Shown: positions 52,895 to 56,234 of the stretch, in pieces
How the letters are laid out: every line of letters begins with the position of its first letter
How positions within the stretch are numbered: the first letter of the stretch is position 1
Source of the DNA: an uncultured Bacteroidota bacterium
Lineage (GTDB): Bacteria; Bacteroidota; Bacteroidia; Bacteroidales; F082
Reading direction: 5' to 3'
Length of the DNA stretch: 56,234 bases
Assembly: GCA_903891085.1 (NCBI GenBank)
Contig: CAITDJ010000031.1
Coordinates: forward strand, 1 to 56,234
Notes under the pieces: model-generated
The model's input: only the letters and a program-made list of their open reading frames with translations
Database searches by the model: none
Told to the model about the DNA's origin: nothing
Program-made: the position numbers and the translations under genes

Positions 52895-54076
52895 ATGAAA
52901 CCAACAGCGAACAGGATTCTCATGATCAGTATCTCAAAGGCAGCTTTTCTGTTTGTCATCCTGCTGCTTACGGCCCCTTGTCTGGCCCAGGTCTATAACC
53001 TCGACAACGAAAAACTGAAGCTCGGCGACAAAAAAAACCTGCTTTGCTGGATGGAGCTTTCACCTGACTCCAAAACACTCAGCATAAGCAGTACACAAGG
53101 CTACCCGATGATTCATTTCGATTGGGAATCAAAATCAGTGAAGCAGGAATTTACGGTCAACGACTGGTATGCCGGATCACGCCTGAATTATTCGCCCGAC
53201 GGGAGCAAAATATTGCTTCAACGTCTCTATTATGCCGATTATAACCCGAATGTGGACAGAGAAGTGGCCTTTCAGGTGGTGGATGCCAGCACCGGAACTG
53301 AGCTGTTCGAAATCGAAAATGCCCATGATATCCGTTTTATGCCCGATGGCGAACATCTGTTGAGTCTTGAAGGAGATAACCTGAACATCATCAATATCAA
53401 CAGCGGCAAAAAGGTTGAACGGCACCGGTTTTACAATGCCTCGGTAAGCGCTGCCATCGACCCAACCGGACAGTTGATTGCTGTAGCCGTGCATCCCGAT
53501 GACAAGGAGATGCTCGAAAATATTCCGTCACTCCGGCAGGACAAGAAAGCGCTTAAATCAGCGGCCAAATACAAGCAAATGATCGAGATACTCGATGCCA
53601 AAACTTATGAAAACAAATACACCGTCCAGGATTTGTTCGATCTCATTTTCAGGGTCGAGTTCTCAAGCGATGGCCGTTATCTGCTGGTGTTGCATACACC
53701 ACATACAAAAACCGCTTCTTCGGTTGGGGCCAAACAATCGTATGTGAGTGTAGTCGATCTGGAATCGCGCGAAGTATTGCGAACCATCTTCCTCTCCACC
53801 AGCGATTTCGAACCTCAGTTTCGCCTGCATCCGAACGGAAGAGTATTCGGCATCGAAACCAAAGGCCGAAAATTCAGAGAAATACATCTGTATGATTTCG
53901 ATAGCGGACAATTGCTCGAACGCTACGAATTGAGCTATCGTTTGCTCGAATCGCTCCGGGCCGGCGAAGCCGTGGGCGACGGAAGAAATTGTTTCGAATT
54001 TTTACCAGATAATTCAGTAGTAATAGTCACAGGAAACCGCTTACAAATATGGGAACCCGAATGTTTAAAACAATAA
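52895..54076 (+). CDS. Exported WD40/beta-propeller-like protein
   Basis: 393 residues. A signal peptide spans about 1-32 (SKAAFLFVILLLTAPCLAQ). The rest is repeated propeller strands: MELSPDSKTLSISST, LNYSPDGSKILLQRL, IRFMPDGEHLLSL, AIDPTGQLIAVAV, VEFSSDGRYLLVLH, FRLHPNGRVFGIET, each with the 'P-D-G' turn of WD40/TolB-type blades. No enzyme motif. It begins a three-gene operon: the next gene overlaps its end, and a BamB-like PQQ propeller follows. Function is unknown; a periplasmic scaffold or binding role is inferred. The leader structure immediately upstream suggests regulation. Confidence 0.8.
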   Translation: MKPTANRILMISISKAAFLFVILLLTAPCLAQVYNLDNEKLKLGDKKNLLCWMELSPDSKTLSISSTQGYPMIHFDWESKSVKQEFTVNDWYAGSRLNYSPDGSKILLQRLYYADYNPNVDREVAFQVVDASTGTELFEIENAHDIRFMPDGEHLLSLEGDNLNIININSGKKVERHRFYNASVSAAIDPTGQLIAVAVHPDDKEMLENIPSLRQDKKALKSAAKYKQMIEILDAKTYENKYTVQDLFDLIFRVEFSSDGRYLLVLHTPHTKTASSVGAKQSYVSVVDLESREVLRTIFLSTSDFEPQFRLHPNGRVFGIETKGRKFREIHLYDFDSGQLLERYELSYRLLESLRAGEAVGDGRNCFEFLPDNSVVIVTGNRLQIWEPECLKQ

Positions 54077-54423
54077 CAATACTGCTTTTCGCATTGATTT
54101 CGGTCAATGTCGCGGCACAAAAGAAACCAACCCTTACCGATGCCGACACCATTGTGATGACGGCCAAACAACAAATCGAGCTCGACTTGAAAGAAGGCAG
54201 CGCCTTTTTTGAGTTTGTCGAAAAACAAAAGCTGGTGGGCTCGTTCGATGTTGACCTCACAATCAACGAAAAAGGGGAAGTCGTTTCGGTATTCTTTCAA
54301 AAGAAACCCGATATAGAGATCAAAAAACTGACCTATTTCAGGGAGTTTTTAAATGAATATAAATTCAATTTCAAAACCCCGAAAGGACGAAAATATAAAT
54401 TTAATTACCAATTCAACTTTTAA
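54049..54423 (+). CDS. Small exported protein of unknown function
   Basis: 124 residues from the ATG at 54049; an ATG at 54061 is equally plausible and would leave a 16-base overlap. A signal peptide (FKTITILLFALISVNVAA) is followed by LVGSFDVDLTINEKGEVVSVFFQKKPD, whose strand-turn-strand layout resembles the C-terminal domain of TonB-like proteins, but the family is not certain. It overlaps the propeller gene (out of frame) by up to 28 bases, evidence for translational coupling, and lies 22 bp before the PQQ-propeller gene. It is probably a small periplasmic partner of its neighbours. Confidence 0.7.
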   Translation: MGTRMFKTITILLFALISVNVAAQKKPTLTDADTIVMTAKQQIELDLKEGSAFFEFVEKQKLVGSFDVDLTINEKGEVVSVFFQKKPDIEIKKLTYFREFLNEYKFNFKTPKGRKYKFNYQFNF

Positions 54424-54445
54424 TTAACAACTAAATCTCAACGCC

Positions 54446-56101
54446 ATGAAAAATGCATTTTTAATTACACTATTCGTATTTTCAACATTTTTGTTGAAAG
54501 CACAGGAAGACATGCCTGTGATTTGGGAAAGCAAACTCGAACACAAGATCATGTTTACCGGTACTGGTACCGAAGACAGAGGAATCTCCTATGCTGCCTC
54601 TGAAAAAATGATGACAGTATTCAGTAACAAAACCGGTGAGGTGGTGTGGTCGAAAGACTTTTCTGATATCGCACCCAAACTCAATAAAATTGATGAATTG
54701 ATTCCTTTCTGGGAAGCCAATACTATTTTTCTTTTCGACCGCAAAATGGGGAAAGACCAGATTGCCTGTGTTGACCTGAGAACCGGAGAACTGTTGTGGA
54801 CAACCAACATTTACCAGGATTTGAGTGAAGACGTAATCATGTATATTCCTGAACGCGAAGGTTTTGCCATGACACTAAAAGACAAACTGGTCTTCGTAAA
54901 AGCCCGTACCGGTGAAGAAAGATGGTCAACAACCAAATTCAAAGGCGTGGTCGGAAAAACATTATTCACCGACGATGGTTACCTGGTAATGGTGAACTTC
55001 ATGCCCGACTGGATCAGCTCACTTTTCACCGGATTTAAAAACCAGATCATGAAAGTGAATATCGAAAACGGAGATATTATTTGGGAAAATACCTATATCG
55101 GCCGCGCCGAACGCAAAGTTATTTCAAAAGAATTCCTCTTCGATCTGACCCTTGCCAACAACAAAATTTTCCTGCGTCTGAATGGTATTCAGGTATACGA
55201 TTTCCAAACCGGAGCGACCTTATGGACAGCCGCTTTCGATTTTACACCCGATAAAATGATCTCCAAACCATCCGGAGCAAAACGTTTTGGCGTGTACAAT
55301 GCGGTGGCCGATCCAATCATTGACGGACAGGATGTATATGTGCTTGATATGACGAGTAAAAAAAGCCAGTACATTAAAAAATATGACCTCAACTCAGGCC
55401 GGTTACTCTGGACTTCACCCGAAGTGAAAGGCGGTGCCAAGGCCATCCCGAACATGTATCTTGATGGTGACAATATTGTTTTGCAGATCGGTGGACGTGT
55501 CGAAGCACAGGCGTATATTTACAAACGTCAGACCAATGCCGATGGCAGTGTTACCATTGTCGAAGAAAATAAAATCTGGTTCCCTGAGGTGAAACCTTTT
55601 GGTGTTCAGGCTTTCAGTTCCAAAGATGGTTCATTTGTCTGGGAATCGGAACGATTCAAAAAAGGCATTACCAATATGGTTTTCGACAATGGAAACCTGA
55701 TTGTATGCAGCGGCAAAGCCCTGTATTCATTAGACAGTAAAACCGGTGCCGAACATTACGAAGTGCCTGTTACCAATGGCGGTGTTGGCGAAGCAACGCT
55801 CGTTCATATGTATAAAGGAATGGTGGTTATTCTGGGCGAAAAAGGTATTTCAACGTTTAATCCGAAAGACGGTACTGTGATTGCCAGTGGAAAGTACAAA
55901 ACTGCTGAACTTGATGCCTATTTTAATGATATCATGATGATGAAAACAGCAAAAGCTGATATCGCGGCTTTTGACTTAAATACCTGCAAATACCTCGAAT
56001 TTAAAGCACGTACCGGAGCCATAACAACCCTCTCAACCGATGGTAATTATGTATATGTGTATGAAAAAAAGACAGTTACAAAATTGAAAACGAGAAATTA
56101 A
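54446..56101 (+). CDS. PQQ-like beta-propeller protein, BamB-like
   Basis: 551 residues. Signal peptide about 1-19 (KNAFLITLFVFSTFLLKA). The PQQ-repeat pattern G-x-x-x-W recurs: NKTGEVVWSKDF, LRTGELLWTTN, ARTGEERWSTT, IENGDIIWENT, FQTGATLWTAA, LNSGRLLWTSP, KDGSFVWESE and SKTGAEHYEV, giving roughly eight blades. BamB, of the outer-membrane protein assembly machine, has this fold, but E. coli BamB is a lipoprotein of about 390 residues, whereas this is longer and has no lipobox. No PQQ-dehydrogenase active site is seen. It is the last gene of the operon. Confidence 0.82.
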   Translation: MKNAFLITLFVFSTFLLKAQEDMPVIWESKLEHKIMFTGTGTEDRGISYAASEKMMTVFSNKTGEVVWSKDFSDIAPKLNKIDELIPFWEANTIFLFDRKMGKDQIACVDLRTGELLWTTNIYQDLSEDVIMYIPEREGFAMTLKDKLVFVKARTGEERWSTTKFKGVVGKTLFTDDGYLVMVNFMPDWISSLFTGFKNQIMKVNIENGDIIWENTYIGRAERKVISKEFLFDLTLANNKIFLRLNGIQVYDFQTGATLWTAAFDFTPDKMISKPSGAKRFGVYNAVADPIIDGQDVYVLDMTSKKSQYIKKYDLNSGRLLWTSPEVKGGAKAIPNMYLDGDNIVLQIGGRVEAQAYIYKRQTNADGSVTIVEENKIWFPEVKPFGVQAFSSKDGSFVWESERFKKGITNMVFDNGNLIVCSGKALYSLDSKTGAEHYEVPVTNGGVGEATLVHMYKGMVVILGEKGISTFNPKDGTVIASGKYKTAELDAYFNDIMMMKTAKADIAAFDLNTCKYLEFKARTGAITTLSTDGNYVYVYEKKTVTKLKTRN

Positions 56102-56125
56102 CTTTCACGAAAACCCTGAATAAAA

Positions 56126-56160
56126 AAATGGATTGACCGAAAGTCAATCCATTTTTTTTG
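56126..56160 (+). terminator. Terminator of the propeller operon
   Basis: A 10-bp perfect stem (ATGGATTGAC / GTCAATCCAT) with a short loop and a T run, starting about 25 bases after the stop codon at 56101. Confidence 0.9.
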
Positions 56161-56164
56161 CCAA

Positions 56165-56198
56165 TTTAGTCAGGGCTTCAGTTTAGTCAGGGCTTCAG
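56165..56198. repeat. 17-bp tandem repeat, two perfect copies
   Basis: TTTAGTCAGGGCTTCAG occurs twice head to tail (56165-56181, 56182-56198). A third, partial copy (AGTCAGGGCTTCA) leads into the palindrome at 56212-56234. Confidence 0.85.
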
Positions 56199-56211
56199 TT
56201 TTTAGTAGTCA

Positions 56212-56234
56212 GGGCTTCACTTTAAGTGAAGCCC
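56212..56234. repeat. 23-bp palindrome at right window edge
   Basis: Arms GGGCTTCACTT and AAGTGAAGCCC around one base make a near-perfect hairpin. The copy at bases 1-20 is the same repeat in inverted orientation, with flanking AGTCA-type sequence also shared. Confidence 0.8.

Noticed and set aside
52747..52959. 70-codon minus-strand frame across the leader and start of the propeller gene
   Set aside because: Overlaps the signal-peptide region of a well-supported gene on the other strand and the structured leader; no domain.
1..56234. CRISPR array, tRNA or rRNA genes, prophage
   Set aside because: No regularly spaced direct repeats, no cloverleaf or rRNA-like sequence, and no phage structural genes were found by reading; a tRNA or Rfam search could confirm.

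Overview
The window looks like chromosomal DNA of a Bacteroidota bacterium, most likely of the order Bacteroidales. The evidence is three secreted proteins with type IX secretion C-terminal domains, a SusC/SusD pair, TAnnTTTG-type -7 promoter boxes (several with a TTG about 19-22 nt upstream), weak Shine-Dalgarno sequences, and a two-subunit indolepyruvate oxidoreductase that suggests anaerobic amino-acid metabolism. Housekeeping genes (lepA, dnaK, icd, gltA, hisS, ettA) argue against a plasmid or phage. Both window edges lie in the same kind of palindromic repeat in opposite orientation, so the window probably ends where an assembly broke on a dispersed repeat. LAYOUT. 1-4.1 kb: two secreted Asp-box propeller-like proteins with T9SS sorting domains, each with its own terminator. 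4.2-6.6 kb: an ECF sigma factor with a membrane anti-sigma-like partner, then a DUF4160/DUF2442 small-gene pair. 6.7-10.7 kb: lepA and dnaK, divergent. 11-14.5 kb: a T9SS choice-of-anchor-J protein and an unrecognised secreted 521-residue protein. 14.6-17.2 kb: methyltransferase, lone MacB/LolD-type ATPase and PduO-type cobalamin adenosyltransferase, then a DUF2795 protein. 17.2-21 kb: a PspC / LiaF-like / TonB-dependent receptor operon. 21.3-24.4 kb: TCA genes icd-gltA, then a YjbQ-family gene whose start codon touches the gltA terminator. 24.5-29 kb: ACP phosphodiesterase-like protein, iorA-iorB and an M23 peptidase lipoprotein. 29.3-34.1 kb: SusD-SusC. 34.6-41.2 kb: two four-helix membrane proteins, two aromatic-amino-acid-lyase paralogues flanking a thioredoxin, hisS and a WbuC-like cupin. 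41.4-44.1 kb: tandem NhaD/ArsB-like antiporter paralogues. 44.1-47.5 kb: a GH109-like protein, a sugar nucleotidyltransferase and a sugar-kinase-like APH protein, readable as an N-acetylhexosamine salvage set. 47.6-52.3 kb: ettA, an intergenic repeat element, a glycosyltransferase and an accessory-looking BRCT protein. 52.7-56.1 kb: a three-gene operon of exported beta-propeller proteins behind a structured leader. HOW IT FITS TOGETHER. Most genes are core metabolism plus envelope and secretion functions of a polymer- or peptide-degrading anaerobe. The least explained elements are the leader at 52756-52894, where two long pairings cross each other (pseudoknot or switch); the inverted-repeat-flanked element between ettA and the glycosyltransferase; the 20-bp perfect palindrome upstream of the BRCT/TerB-like gene; and the non-canonical lyase paralogue. 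No tRNA, rRNA, CRISPR array, phage gene or transposase gene was recognised.
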